Positions 23,340 to 35,845 are shown, counted from the stretch's first letter. The stretch is DNA of 64,000 nt from Proteles cristata cristata (GCA_017311185.1 JAESUZ010003487.1:964001-1028000), one strand, 5' to 3'. Translations and numbers: made by a program. Notes: generated from the letters alone by a model not told the origin.

Positions 23340-24420
23340 AATAATGTTTCCCAGAATTTGATATCAGGCTAAGTTGTCAATAAAATGTGAGGATATAATA
23401 AAAATATTCAATGACCTACCAGGGCTTAGAAGATTTTCACAAAGATGCACCTTGAAAAGACTCTTGGAGAAAGTATTCAAATAATATGAAGAGAAAAAGT
23501 TGGTAGATATTTCATGAGATACGGATTGTAAAAGAAATATCTTAGGGAGTCTATTGTTTATTGGAAAGAAGAGGCCCAAGAACCAAAGTAACAAAAGAAA
23601 ATACACTCACTAACCTATAAATAAAATTCTAGATAATATCACTATGATGTGGCATTGGAGGAGACAGTTTTAGGTTATGAGCCTGAACGTGATGACCCTA
23701 AAGAGCTCAATAAAAGTGCTTAAAGTTGAATATGAATTTGAGTCAGGAATAACTACCCTGAGGACAAAATTGGAAGGTATAGCTTCTAAAACTATAGAAG
23801 AACACTTGAACGTGTGTTTTATGAAAACTATAAAAAATAAAGACAGAGAGTGATAAAAGAAAAAAGGAGAAAAAGAAAGAGTAAAGGAAAAATACACAAT
23901 GAGATGAAAGAAATCAGTCCAAATATAAAGTACTTATAATAAACGCATAGGAGTTCAACGTACCAATTAAGAGACAGTAATTCTCAGACCGGCTTAAAAA
24001 ATAAAACCCAATAATATATTGTCTAAAAAGGATACATTTAAAATGAAAGACAGAGAGGGACTGAAAATAAAAGTAGGGGAAAAGGTTGGCTAAGGAAATA
24101 TGGATCAAAAGATACCTATAGGAATAATCTTGACATGTAACACATAGAATAAATAAAGATGTTTATTTATTAGGAATAAAACAATGGTGTGAGATGAAGG
24201 TGAATTTTATGTACTGGTAAAAGGAACAATTAAAAAAAGAATGTAGATCATCATAAACATACGTGGACCTAACAAAACATCCCAAAATAGAAAAAGGAAA
24301 AGCTGTCAGGTAGAAAATTCTGCAGTTACAGCTAACGATTTTAGCATGTCCCTCCCACAAACTAATGAATCAAGTGACCAGAAAGCAAGCTGAGATGCAA
24401 AAGATATGAACAATATAATT
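23340..24420 (+). mobile_element. Fossil L1/HAL1-type LINE fragment
   Basis: A-rich sequence with L1 word order in plus orientation. AAAATGTGAGGATATAATAA and 'caccttgaaaagactcttggagaaagtattc' correspond to the L1M/HAL1 region before ORF2. 'acgtaccaattaagagacag' and 'aaacccaataatatattgtctaaaaagg' correspond to the ORF2 start ('ccaattaaaagacag', 'acccaactatatgctgtctac'). Many indels are present and no L1 frame survives. Confidence 0.5.
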
Positions 24421-24424
24421 AACA

Positions 24425-24530
24425 GGCTTTCTTTCTGCCCCTAACTTGCTCACACTGTCTCTCTCTCAAAAGCAAATAAACTTAAAAGTAAATAAATAAA
24501 TAAATAAATTAATTAAATAAATTCAGGCCT
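24425..24530 (+). mobile_element. Felid SINE 3' fragment with (AAAT)n tail
   Basis: Only the 3' part of a SINE remains: 'tttctttctgcccctaacttgctcacactg', then a CT run, CAAAAGCAAATAAAC and an (AAAT)n tract from about 24488. The tRNA-like head is absent, so this is 5'-truncated. Confidence 0.75.
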
Positions 24531-25003
24531 AATTAAATTCTAAATGATAAGTAATAATTTGCTTTCTTACTTATAATAAAATTATATTAGGAAAAAACAA
24601 TTTTTATAAATAAAAATTTTAGACACTAAATAAAATATATCTAAATAATCCTTGCAATGAAATGGAAATCATGTAGGAAATGAAGGATTCAGAGAGGTTT
24701 CCATCACTGACAATCACCTTTTCATATAATCTGAGACTAAATTGGATTTATCAGGTACAACTACTTTATGGAACTAGATGAAATTGACAAAAGCTATCCC
24801 GAACAGTCTCCGTTTAGTGGGGATGAAAGCTGAAGGTTACACCCTTCTACCAACTCACGTGGGCAAAGATCAGAACAGGTTGTAAAGAGATACATTGTAA
24901 TCTTATTCCCACAAGACCATTTAGGACCTTTCCTTTCCTTTTTTTTTTTTAATAGCATTTCCTAGCTCTCGAGAGTTTAATATGATATTCCGGATAAGCT
25001 ATA
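24531..25003. other. Unassigned intergenic sequence
   Basis: AT-rich, with no element recognised. Confidence 0.4.
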
Positions 25004-25020
25004 GTCCTGCAGGATTTTAA

Positions 25021-25240
25021 AAAACATTTTATTTATTTATTTATTTATTTATTTGTTTGTTTGTTTGTTTAGCACAAGCAGGAGAGGGGCAGAGAGAGAG
25101 GGAGAGACAGAGCCCCAAGCAGGCTCCTCAATGCCAGCTTGAAGCCTGATACAGGGCTCAGTCTCACGATCCAGGAGGTCATGACCTGAGATGAAATCAA
25201 GAGCTGGACCCTTAACCTACTGAGACACCCAGGCACCCCT
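25021..25240 (-). mobile_element. SINEC_Fc-type felid SINE with expanded ATTT/GTTT tail
   Basis: The reversed tail has expanded into (ATTT)n(GTTT)n at 25027-25070. Reversed body and head follow, ending GGCACCCC. The B box is badly decayed (CAGTCTCACGATCC). Flanks GTCCTGCAG at 25004-25012 and 25241-25249 are identical. Confidence 0.9.
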
Positions 25241-25249
25241 GTCCTGCAG

Positions 25250-25562
25250 TTTTATATTAAATTAATAATAGCAAGTAAAAACTAGTTTTATAAAAATCAA
25301 CAACAAAGATCTATGCAATACTTGAGAAGCTGGTCACATGTAAAACTCACAAGGACATTTTTATTCTCTGTGTAGAGAACGACAAGAGAAAGGTATAAAA
25401 AGAACATTTAGAAAGAAAGGCACGAGAAGACATGCAGAGAGGGACAGAAGGTGTGCAGGCTGCAGAAATAATTAATACCTTGGAGATGGAAGGAGCCACA
25501 GAACAGGAAACACTAAAATAATAGTGCATAGAGCATGCTAGGTAGGGAATATTAATGTGATT
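25250..25562. other. Unassigned intergenic sequence
   Basis: No element recognised. Confidence 0.4.
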
Positions 25563-25572
25563 CCTAAATATG

Positions 25573-25811
25573 ACTTCTATTTTTTTTTAACTTTTTAAAA
25601 ATGTTTTATTTATTTCTAGGAGAGAGAGAGAGACAGACAGCGTAAGCAGGGGAGGGTCAGAGAAAGAGGGAGTCACAGACTCTGAAACAGGCTCCAGGCT
25701 CTGAGCTGGCAGTCAGCACAGAGCCCGATGTGGGGCTCGAACCCACGAACGGCGAGATCATGACCTAAGCGAAAGTCGGACGCTTAACCGACTAAGCCAC
25801 CCACGCGCCCC
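25573..25811 (-). mobile_element. SINEC_Fc2-type felid SINE
   Basis: Reversed Fc2 tail (ATTTATTTCTAGGAGAGAGA), body, B box GGGCTCGAACCCACGAACG and head ending GCGCCCC. The duplication CCTAAATATG is at 25563-25572 and 25812-25821. Confidence 0.95.
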
Positions 25812-25821
25812 CCTAAATATG

Positions 25822-28799
25822 CCTTTTAAAACAAAAGCTAAAGAAACCCTAAGTAGAATAAAATCCAAATGAGACCAGTGTTTATTCATTCATCTTTTCC
25901 ACCTTCCCTCCTTCTCTCCTACGCCTCCCCCACTTTTTGGACATAGGAGGTTTGGACATCCAGAGTCTTATGAAGCAACCGTTTTTCTTACACTCATGTT
26001 AGTTTTCTAAGGGCTAGGTAGATTTAACTTCACAACACAGTTTAAACCTGTAGACTTGCCTCTGTCTTCTGCAAATCCACAATGGAGTTTATTGTAACCT
26101 TAGTTTCCAGCTGAGACTTTGGCCTCCTGAATCTGAACCTATAGCAGCACTTATGGGTTACCAAACCAGATAAATGGAAGGTCTTGGTGTCATTGGTATC
26201 ATTAAAAGCAAAGCAAAGAGTGGAGACGTGTATAATTTCTTGAAAGGCAGTCAGTAGGCTAATTCTGTGACACCACACACAAGCATACGCTAGGACCTGC
26301 TGTGATTTCCTTCTCCAATAAATACCCTCTGAGACCATAAATGACCCATATTTTAGTTTGGCTGAGTATGTGTATTTTTCCGAAGGCTCATAGGAATAGC
26401 AGAAAAAGCTGAGCTCGTCTCTGAAAGTAACAATTAACCAGAGTTAAGCTTCTTAATGTTTTGCAGACTGTATGTTGGATCCAAATATCACCAGGACTTA
26501 TGAGCTCTGTTGGATTCATTTCTATTTCCAAATTGTAGTGGCTCTATTTTAACTATAGTGCCATACCATGATTATGACACCTTCCTGGTGGTTTGAAAGA
26601 GCCGTTTTTTTGTAATGCTTAATCACCAGGAAGTGATTTTAGTGCAGAACTATGGGGGAAAAGTGATTTAGTGTTATTTTAAATATAAAAGTATACATTC
26701 ATATAATATATACATAAATAGAAATATAGGTGATGTCTTTCTCTCTCACCCAACCCGTCCGAGAAGCCCTACTAGTTATCTACTCCCTGAGGGTTATTTC
26801 AACTCTTAAAAAACGAAGTGAGAGAAAGTCCTTCCCAATTGAACAAGATGATCTGTTGATGATGATTATTTGTGATTATCTGTATGGACCACATTCTGGG
26901 ACATCTTAGGTCAGGGAAAGCAAATGATTTCAAACCTTGTCCCTAGAGTGACCTAGAATTTCAAATACAATCAGCTACTCTCTCTCTTTTTGAAAGACAG
27001 CTGAGTTTTTCTCCATTTGCTCCACTTTCCCAAAGAAAGCAGACAGGCGGGAAGATCCAGGATACATATTTAAGATTTTAGAAACCAAAGTCAAGGCAGG
27101 AAGTATGCCCTGAGTTACTTCACAGAAGAGCCAGCCACTTGGGTCTCTGTAGAACACATTCACCCCGGGGACAGGAGACGTGTGACATGGAAACATGGCT
27201 TGTCCTGACGGTGCGCAGGGAGCACAGCACAGCTAGGCACTGCCCTTCTTAGTTCTGTCTCACCCACAGGAGCAGCCATCTCACTCAGTACCCTGGAAAA
27301 GGTCTCACTGGGGGGAACTCTCTGGACACTACAGTGCATGTAAAATGAACCAATTCAGGAGCTGGCTCTTCTTGCTGTCATAAATTAGAGACTCTCCGTT
27401 CAATGCCAAAGGGCTATTCCCAGTTGCAAGCTACTTCTAAGTGAACGTTTTTATTGCTCTTGAAAAGAGATGAAGGAAAGCATACACTTACCCTCTAGCT
27501 AAAGGATGCTTCATGTCCAAGATTACACGCCATGTGCATTTCCTCTTGACATAGATCAGGATGTGCTCGGTCTAATATTGACAGTTATATCATCAGTGAT
27601 CTTGAAAACAGTCTTTACACTTTCTACAAGAAGACGGGAGCCCATGCCCTCTTCTGACTACATGAGAGACAATTCTCTGTCAGGTTAATGAAACTGTCCT
27701 GGTTTAATTTAGAAGACACACATGAAATCTATCCCTCTACTGTGCTGTAGCTCATTTCAAAACTGTATTCATTCCTCCACGACTTACTTTAAATGTCTTC
27801 TACCTTTCTTTGAATCCCCCTTTATGCTGGAGTCATAGGTTGTCTCCCCCTTAAAACAGTCTATTACTCCTTTCCCTTTTTCCCCAAGCCATTAAAATTG
27901 TGTTATTTTCTTAATATATTAACATATACTTGGCATGTAATAAAACCCTGCTGAATCGCCCTTGGAACAAGTCATGTGCAGTCTGGTGCAGCTTTATATT
28001 CTCAGTTGCCAGCACTGCCTGTGATTTGAAAAGGAAGTCTACAGCACGGAAAGATTTCAAGGCCAGCTCTTACTTTAAATTAAAGGTAAGAGTATGACAA
28101 GGTATTTCTCACCAAGGTGCAGTACAGGAAGAATGCTTTGGAAAACCACGGGGAGCGTCTGACAGGGGAAAGTCAGGCCGATCTGGGGCAATTTCTGCCT
28201 GCATGCCTCGGTGCCGTTCTCTCACTGAAACATGGAAGAAGACACATGGATAGTCCTTGTAAATTTCAGGGTGTGGGGGGGGTGGTTTCACTTGAAAATT
28301 TTATCCTAATACCTACGTCGCTCACTACATTTGATAAAGTGACTATGAAAACTGTCTCTTATTTAATTCTTTTAGTATGGCAACCCAGCCTAAAAAAATA
28401 CTTTTCTGAATTTGAACAGCTCGAATTCCCATTAACAAAATACAAACAGGCCCCAAGAATTTAGATTTCTTAGCTCTTATTATTTGAAATCAGCCACTTG
28501 GCTTGGTTTATACACAGTAGTAGAGACTGAGCTAATTTAATGGAACCAGCAAACAGGTTGCATTTGTGTGGTATGAAGGGGATGAGTTTTCAGATAAAGT
28601 TGCTCAGAGTGGAGTCAAGTATGAGGAACACCTGGCCTGACTCCCAGCCACGCATTAGTTAGAAACTGGAGAAAGAACCACTTTTAAAGCACTAATGAGC
28701 CCCAGGTGAAAATGCTGTTAACTAGAAGCTCTCCCCTTTTTTCCTTCAAAATTTCAGTGTTTTGATTGATGAGCAAATTGTTTAGGATTCCTCATTTTC
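25822..28799. other. 3-kb repeat-poor unique sequence
   Basis: No SINE, L1, L2 or LTR could be recognised with confidence across this interval. Minus-strand frames such as 26042-26338 (98 codons) have no recognisable family. This is the longest repeat-poor run in the window. Confidence 0.4.
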
Positions 28800-28807
28800 C
28801 TTTACAT

Positions 28808-28945
28808 TAAAACACAAACTGAGGGCTGATGGGGGTGGGGGAAAGGGAAAAGGGGGGTGATAGGCATGGGGGAGGGCACTTGTTGGGATGAGCACTGGGT
28901 GTTATATGGAAACCAACTTGACAATAAACTATGAAAGAAAAAAAT
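28808..28945 (+). mobile_element. Carnivore L1 3' end (5'-truncated)
   Basis: The G-rich polypurine stretch (28813-28875) is followed by TGGGATGAGCACTGGGTGTT, 'atatggaaaccaacttgacaataaac' and an A-rich tail. This is the L1 3'-UTR end seen in carnivore genomes and is shared with the copy at 42190-42822. Only about 140 bp remain. Confidence 0.85.
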
Positions 28946-28949
28946 TTAA

Positions 28950-29418
28950 AAAATTATAAAACATGCAAAGTAACAGGAAAAAGTGACCCACAGACTGGAA
29001 ATAAAGCAAGCAATGGAAAATGCCTTTGAAAGCAATCTATTGTTGGATTTAACAGACAAATCTTCAAAGTAGCCATTAAAAATATACTAAAATTAAAAAA
29101 AAATAAAAGACACAGCCTTTGTTTTTCCTCCCAACGAAAACATCTTTGTGTCTGGCTACCACAAATGCCTATCATTAGTTATAGAAAAGGCCAGCATCCA
29201 TTTGGGGAACCAGTGAGTGAGACAGATATACTCATGGTAGTATGAGTCGACAGAGTGTTTATGATCCAAAAAAGTAAAATAGGAACATTTTGGGGGTTAA
29301 GGTGGCTAATGAAGCACATGTTGTATTTTCTTACATTTGCAACATTACTACATTTGACAAGATTTAGAGTCTTCCAATATCTTAAAAGAAATTGGCTGCT
29401 TAAATTTGTAATTAAAAT
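28950..29418. other. Unassigned intergenic sequence
   Basis: No element recognised. Confidence 0.4.
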
Positions 29419-29430
29419 GTGAAAATGTTC

Positions 29431-29615
29431 AGGGGCGCCTTGGGTGGCTCAGTCAGTTAAATGTCCAATCTTGATTTCGGCTCAGGTCCTCTCCCAGGCT
29501 GTGGGTCGGAGCCCCTTGCCTGGCTCTGTGCTGGCGGCACGGAGCCTGCTTAGGATTCTCTCTCTCCCTCACTCTTTGCCCCCTCACTCTCTAAATAAAC
29601 AGACTGAAAAAAAAA
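29431..29615 (+). mobile_element. SINEC_Fc-type felid SINE
   Basis: Head AGGGGCGCCTTGGGTGGCTC, shortened middle (the B box reads GGGTCGGAGCCCC), CT body and CTAAATAAACAG tail. The 12-bp flanks GTGAAAATGTTC at 29419-29430 and 29616-29627 are identical. Confidence 0.92.
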
Positions 29616-29627
29616 GTGAAAATGTTC

Positions 29628-30249
29628 GGTTACTGTCAAATCTCAGGTGCTAAGAACCACAGGCTCTAAAGAAAAAGAATCAAAGTGTAATTTATTGTCC
29701 ATCACTCACCCAGCATATACTTATTATACACACCATGTTATGAACTATTAAGAAGAAATAAAAGCATACATAAGAAAATCACTCAGATTCCACATTTTTA
29801 AGGCCACAGTTTTGTAGCTGTATGGCAACATTTTGAAATTTGGTGGTTTTTTTCGGTGTAACTATTATTTATTTGATAAATGATTTATTGGGTTTTCAGG
29901 CTTCAGTCTGGGGCACTGCTTGGCCCACCATGCAGCAAGGGCAATGCCCAAGTGGACCAGGGGTATCTCACTGAGACCGAGGTAGAGATTAGAGTTCATC
30001 AGGCTGAACCAGCTGGGATTTGAGTATTAGGGTTTGAGGGAAGAGGATGCTTCATAGAAGAAGATCCAGAATTCTCCACATCAGTCTTCCAGTAAAGTTG
30101 GATAAATACCAATACCTACCTCTGTAGGGTAAAATTCCATATAACTGGACCAAAAAAAAAAAAGTCAAAGGCTGAACAATTCCCCACGCTCACATAGGAC
30201 TGGGATATACTCAAGTTCTGACGTCAGAGTGAAGAATCCTTACGGAATA
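29628..30249. other. Unassigned intergenic sequence
   Basis: No element recognised with confidence. It could include the far 5' end of the fossil L1 to its right. Confidence 0.4.
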
Positions 30250-31560
30250 TTCAGGACATTTAATAAAAACTCCAGAAGGGCCATATCCCAGAGTAAAATC
30301 TACTCCAAACTTTCTCTAATAAAGATTAAGAACAAACCTCAAAAGTGTCAACTAGATCCATATAACACTTAACTTCATGTCAAAAGAAAGATCATCACTC
30401 TTTAAGAAAAGATAACGACATCTGGCATGTGACAATGTAGTGTGTACAATGCCTATATTCTGATGAAAGACTACTAGACATGCAAAGAATCGGAAAAGTG
30501 TGACCCATAACCAAAAATTAAGATCAGTCAATAGAATCAGACAAGAATAAAAGAAATGATATATTTTATAGCAGGGACTTAACAATAGGCTACTGTAAAT
30601 ATGCTCAAGGATTTAAAAGAAAAGATGAACACTAGTAAAAACTAAAGATATAAAGGGAAGCAAATGGAATGTTTAGAGATAATGTATATGAGATAGGGAC
30701 ACCTGGGTGGCTCAGTCGGTTAAGTGTCCAACTTCAGCTCGGGTCATGATCTCATGGTTCATGAGTTCAAGCCCCTCGTTGGGCTCTGTGCTGACAGTTC
30801 AGAGCCTGGAGCCTGCTTTGATTTCTGTGTCTCCTTCTCTCTCTGCCTCCCCTCTACTCACATTCTGTTTCTCTCTCTCTCAAAAAATAAACATTAAAAA
30901 AATTTTTTAATTTGTATATGAAATAAAAAAGCTAGATGACTGGATAGAAGGAAGGGCTTATGAGCCTCTACAGAAGAAAACATCAGTGAATTTAAAGACA
31001 AGTAATGAAAATGTTCAAATGCAAGCACAAATAAAAAATACTAAAAATATTAGTAGTAGTAAAAATATTTCCTCAAAAGTGTGTGAAATAATATCAGGTA
31101 GTCTATGATAGCTGTAATTAGAGTCCTAGAGGAAAGAGATGAGAAGAAGGGATAGAAAACAACATTCTGGGAAATAAAAACTGAAAAACTCTAAATTTTA
31201 TGAGAAATATAAACCTATAAATTCAAGAAAGTTAATGAACTCAAAGTAAGATAATCCAAAGAAAACTACACTGAGACAGATCATAATCAAATTCCTGAAA
31301 ACTAAATGTGAAAGTTGTAAGAGTCACAGAAAAGTATAAAGTGAGATATATAAAAAAAGAAACACTACATAGAGAGAAACAAAGACCAGAGGGACTGCTA
31401 ACTTTTCATAAAAAAAAAAAAGGCAGAAGACAATAAAATGATATCTTTAAAGTATTGAAAAACTGCACCTTAGATGTAGAAAGCTAGAGACAGAACCAAT
31501 AAAAGCCAGAAAATCTGGATAATTTCCAAAATTAAAACTTTCCTAATACTAATCGGAAAT
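30250..31560 (+). mobile_element. Fossil L1 (L1M-type) 5'-region
   Basis: Plus-strand L1M 5' words appear in order. CTACTAGACATGCAAAGAAT leads into 'ggaaaagtgtgacccataacc' and 'tgtaaatatgctcaaggatttaaaag'. Then come 'aattagagtcctagaggaaag', 'aaattcaagaaagttaatgaactcaaagtaag', 'gacagatcataatcaaattcctgaaaac', 'aaaggcagaagacaataaaatgatatctttaaagtattg'. A younger SINE interrupts it at 30695-30913. No frame is retained. Confidence 0.6.
30695..30913 (+). mobile_element. SINEC_Fc-type felid SINE
   Basis: Head 'gggacacctgggtggctcagtcgg', decayed B box (GAGTTCAAGCCC), CT body and ATAAACATTAAAAAA tail. Near-duplicate flanks GTATATGAGAT (about 30684) and GTATATGAAAT (about 30914). Confidence 0.92.
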
Positions 31561-32840
31561 GAAGACATGGGACAACCAAATACTCTACCATCTAAGACAA
31601 GGCTAATACCTCCCCAAACAGGCTTACCTGGGGCAGGGGATGGGAAGAAAGCAGGGTGCTCAGAAAAGTTGGCAAGATTTCAGCTAAAATATTTGACATA
31701 TTATGAAAGGCCACGTGAGGGCAAGAATTAGAGTGCTCATCCTCCGAGGATCACCAATACGATAGGGGTTTGCACCCACTTGCAGACTTTTCTCCACAGG
31801 TTTTACTCCCGAGAAATACTGAGGCAGGACAGGTGACCTAAAAGAGCGTCCCTGTGTGTAGGCCTATGGTGGCGGGACAGTTGCCCATTTGGAAAGGCAG
31901 GAAGATGTACCCGTATTCTTCTTCCAATGGGATAAAACGCCTTAAGTCATTAGGGGAAGAGCAGAAAACTCTGTCATCCCTATGGCCCAGGTCACAACTA
32001 GGAGGTGCCTAGGGGGCAATATATAAAGATGCACTATTTGTCAATATTGTTCACTAATACCACTTGTGCTAACCTCGTGCTTGCCCCAAACTGAACCTGA
32101 GGGTTCCTAGGTGCCTCACTTGCTTCACCAGGTCTCAGCCTTTCACATGCACCAGTGAAAACTCTATTGCATCTGGGGAAAAGGGACAGAAGAAAAATGA
32201 GTACCCCTGAGGAGTAGTAGAAAACTGGCATGGCCCTACAACCCAAGAGAGCCCCCCAACACCTGACAGAAACAGGAGCAGTGAGAAAGCCTGAGACCCA
32301 GACTGAAGAATGAGGCTGAACCGGGACAACAGATCATGTCTACCATTCCCTCATCACTGAGGTAGCAAGCCTGGAATAACAAATAACATTAGTCCACTAC
32401 TTGGAGACAGACACAAGTCTGGAGAGAGATCTCTGAGGTATAGGCTCACAGGAAAGTCTCAAGCAAGGAGTGAAACAGGATATTAAAAAAAGAAAACCTG
32501 CCAGTAACTCATCCTCACCCTGAGCACAAAGTAATGTTAAAAGTATTTGAAGCCAGTGGTCCATTAAGAGGAACTATAACAACATTCAAACTAAGTTCAG
32601 CTCTTAACTAGAAGGACTTAAACCCCCACAATAAAGACCAAAGAGTAGAAGGTCTGTGCTCATGGTCAGGTACAAATACTAGTTATCTCACTCTACTCTC
32701 CTACATAGGATGTCTGAATTTCAATAAATAAAGGAAAAAACAAACAAACACCCTGCCTGACTGTCAAGAGACAAAACATTCATCAGAACCACACTCTGAT
32801 GGGTCAGATGCCCAATATACCAAACAAAAAAGTTAAATGA
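31561..32840 (+). mobile_element. Fossil L1M 5'-UTR-like segment (tentative)
   Basis: The right half has words I associate with old L1 5' ends, such as GTCTGTGCTCATGGTCAGGT, 'aggatgtctgaatttcaa' and CTGACTGTCAAGAGACAAAA with 'cattcatcagaaccacactctga'. The left half (31600-32330) is less certain. If correct, the order (5' module, then this UTR-like part, then ORF2 end) means two overlapping fossil L1 copies or a rearranged one. Confidence 0.45.
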
Positions 32841-34445
32841 CTATGAGTCACGATGGGATATCAAAACACACCTATCATCAAAATGGCTAAAATTTTATTA
32901 TGTTTTTTTATTTTTATTTTTTAAATGTTTTATTTTTATTTTTGAGACAGAGACAGAGTGTGAGTGGGGGAGAGGCAGAGAGAGAGAAGGAGACACAGAC
33001 TCTGAACCAGGCTTCAGGCTCTGAGCTGACAGCACAGAGCCTGACACGGGGTTTGAACTCACAAACCATGAGATCATGGTCTGAGCCGAAGTAGGATTCA
33101 TAACCGACTGAGCCACCTGGGCACCCCTAAAATAGCTAAAATTCTAAAAATAAAACTGATAATAGCAAATATGTACAATGACTGAAACTTTTACGCACTG
33201 TTTGTTGGTATGGAACATGATATAATCACTTGGAAAATGGTTTGTCAGTCTCATAAAGTTAAACATGTATCTACATGTCTTAGCAATCCCAGTCCTATGT
33301 ATTATCCAAATGAATTAAACAATTATGTTCACACAAAAGCATACACAAATGATTACAGCAACTTTATTCACAAATGCTGAAAACTAGACACCTACGTGTT
33401 GTTCAACTGATAGACTGATAAAATATGGTAAATCATACAGGGGCATATGACCCAACAATAAAAAAAGTTAACTACTGAATTACATAACAACATGGGTTAA
33501 GTTTAAATGTACTTGTCTCAGTGAAATAATATAGGCAGATCCCAAATGCTATATATTGCAGTATTCCATTAATACGACAACTTGAAAAAGGAAAAATTAT
33601 CAGAATGGAAAAGAGATTGGTGGTTGTTAGGGGTCCATACTGATGTTAATAAACAAATAAATGGAGAGAGGGACAACTCATCCTTATAGAATAAATGTAG
33701 GCGGAATGAAGCTAATGAATGAAACTAGCCATTAGAACACTATAGTAACAATTGCTACCGGCAAGATCTACCAATGAATGCTAAAATTAGTGGACAAAAG
33801 TTTAAGGGGAAACAGGATATTTACATAGCCTCAAAGTATCCCCCCATATTTGTTAATTATAAACAGAGAAATGGCAATTTCACAGTGAGGATACCTGGCA
33901 GATATCACCTAAACCAAGTCGCCAAAATCAACATCATCACTAATGAGAGATATTGTTGACATCACAAACCCCCTGGTATAATGCATTGAGAAAAGTCCAT
34001 CACCTCTGTGGTACTCTTCCCCCAAAGCGATAATCTCAATCTACTCATGAGAAAAATACCACAACGAATAAATTGAAGGACATTCTGCAGAAACCTGGGC
34101 AATGCTGTTGGCACTCCTAAATGTCAGGGTCATTCATGGAAAGGAAAGACTGTGAGGTTATCACAGGTTGGAGGAGACTAAAGAGACATGGCAATTTAAT
34201 GCAATGGGGGACCCTCCATGGGATCCTGGAATAGAACAAGGAGACTAGTAGAAAAACTAGCAACATTCAAATGAGGTTTGTAGCTTAGTGAAGAGTACTG
34301 TGCCAAGTTTATTTCTCAGTTTGGGTAACTATACCTTTGCGACATAAGATGTTAACGTTGGGGGGAAATTGGGTTAAACATCTACAGGAACAATCCTATC
34401 TCTGCAACTCTTCAGAAGTCTCCAATTGTTTCCCAAAAAAGTTTA
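32841..34445 (+). mobile_element. Fossil L1M ORF2 3' end and 3' UTR
   Basis: The last part of ORF2 is readable: 'aaaacacacctatcatcaaaatggc', 'cactgtttgttggtatggaac', 'ggaaaatggtttgtcagtctcataaagttaaacatg', 'gttcacacaaaagcatacac', 'ggttgttaggggtcc'. The long 3' UTR characteristic of one old L1 group follows: 'tagccattagaacactatagtaac', 'aatgaatgctaaaattagtgg', 'acctggcagatatcacctaaacc', 'atcctggaatagaacaaggagac', 'aaaaactagcaacattcaaatgagg', ending near GTTTCCCAAAAAAGTTT. It is interrupted by the SINE at 32895-33128. Stops and indels are frequent. Confidence 0.65.
32895..33128 (-). mobile_element. SINEC_Fc-type felid SINE
   Basis: T-rich tail, reversed body and decayed B box (GGGGTTTGAACTCACAAACC), with the head ending GGCACCCC. 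The 15-bp flanks AAAATGGCTAAAATT (32880) and AAAATAGCTAAAATT (33129) differ at one base. Confidence 0.94.
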
Positions 34446-35186
34446 AAATTACTATAATTAATATGTTAAAAGTTCTAGCCAAAATGGTAGACATCCATAA
34501 AATCATAGGGAATTTCAACAGATCGATGAAAAGTAAAAAACAAACAAACAAAAAAACACCCCGAATCAAACAAAAATGATACCATATACAAGGATTGCCT
34601 TCGAGAAGCCTACTAGTAGACTTGCTGCAGCTGAAGGAAGAATCCATGAGCTTACAACAGATCAATATAAATGACCCACGCTGAAACAGAAAGAAAAAAT
34701 AGTGAAAAACAAAGTGCAATACAGTATCAAAGAGGTCTGGGACAAAATCAAATGATCTAATATAGGATCATTAGAATTCTGAAGGAGAAGAGAGAGAATA
34801 AGGAACAAGAAATATTTTAAGGAAGAATGACTGAAATATTTTTAAAATCACTGAAAAGTGTCAAACCACAGATTCCCAAGGGTAAAGAGCCCAACAGGCA
34901 AGAGAAATACTGAAATGCTGGCGTGGAGGACAAATCAAAACCAAAGACCATAGCATCTTTATCTATGAAAAATGCTCTTGAAAATGAAAGTCAAAGGAAA
35001 AGAATTTTGAAACAAACAAGCCGACAGACTTGTTGATGGCAAAACTTCACTACAAAAAGATGTCAAAAGTTCTTCAGCTGGAAGGAAAATGGTATCAAGT
35101 CTTAACCTGGGTCTGTATAAATTAATAGAATGCATCAGAAATGGTAAATACATGGGTAAATGTAAAAGCCTTTTTTCCTTATTTTT

Positions 35187-35438
35187 TTTTAAATTTTTTA
35201 ATGTTTTATTTATTTCTAGGAGAGAGAGACAGCGTGAGCAGGGGAGGGTCAGAGAGAGAGGAAGTCACAGACTAAAACAGGCTCCAGGCTCTAAGCCGGC
35301 AGTCAGCACAGAGCCCGATGCGGGGCTCGAACCCACGAACTGCGAGATCATGACCTAAGCGAAAGTCGGACGCTTAACCGACTAAGCCACCCAGGCGCCC
35401 CCTTTTTTTTTTTTTAAATTTTTTTCAATTTTTTAAAA
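35187..35438 (-). mobile_element. SINEC_Fc2-type felid SINE with T-rich 5' extension
   Basis: The SINE body (35187-35401) is standard Fc2 with intact B box GGGCTCGAACCCACGAACT and head ending GCGCCCC. An identical 17-bp duplication (CTTTTTTCCTTATTTTT) lies at 35170-35186 and 35439-35455. The right copy is separated from the SINE head by about 37 bp of T-rich sequence, which reads as an A-rich leader in SINE sense. The whole 35187-35438 unit therefore appears to be one inserted block. Confidence 0.8.
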
Positions 35439-35845
35439 CTTTTTTCCTTATTTTTAAGCTCAAGAGGTAGGAAAATGATTCCTTACCACAAAAATAATTA
35501 CAATATTTGTGGATTTATAGCCTCCATATAAGAGATAATCTAAAATAAATGGTTGTAAACTTTTTCAATTGTAAATAAAGTGGTATAATACTATTTAAAC
35601 ATAGACCAACAACATTAACCAATAAAAAAAATAACCCAGATATAGCAAATATAGTGGTGGAAATGAAGTAAAAAATATTTCAGTGATGCAAAAGAAGTCA
35701 GGAACAAGTAAATAAAAAGTAAATAAGATGAGAAAAATAGAAAACATTTAAACTACATCATATAGATAATTATTTTCATGTAAATAGTGTTAACAGCAAT
35801 TCAAAGTCAGACATTATCAAAGTAGATTTTTAAAAAACCCTCAAG

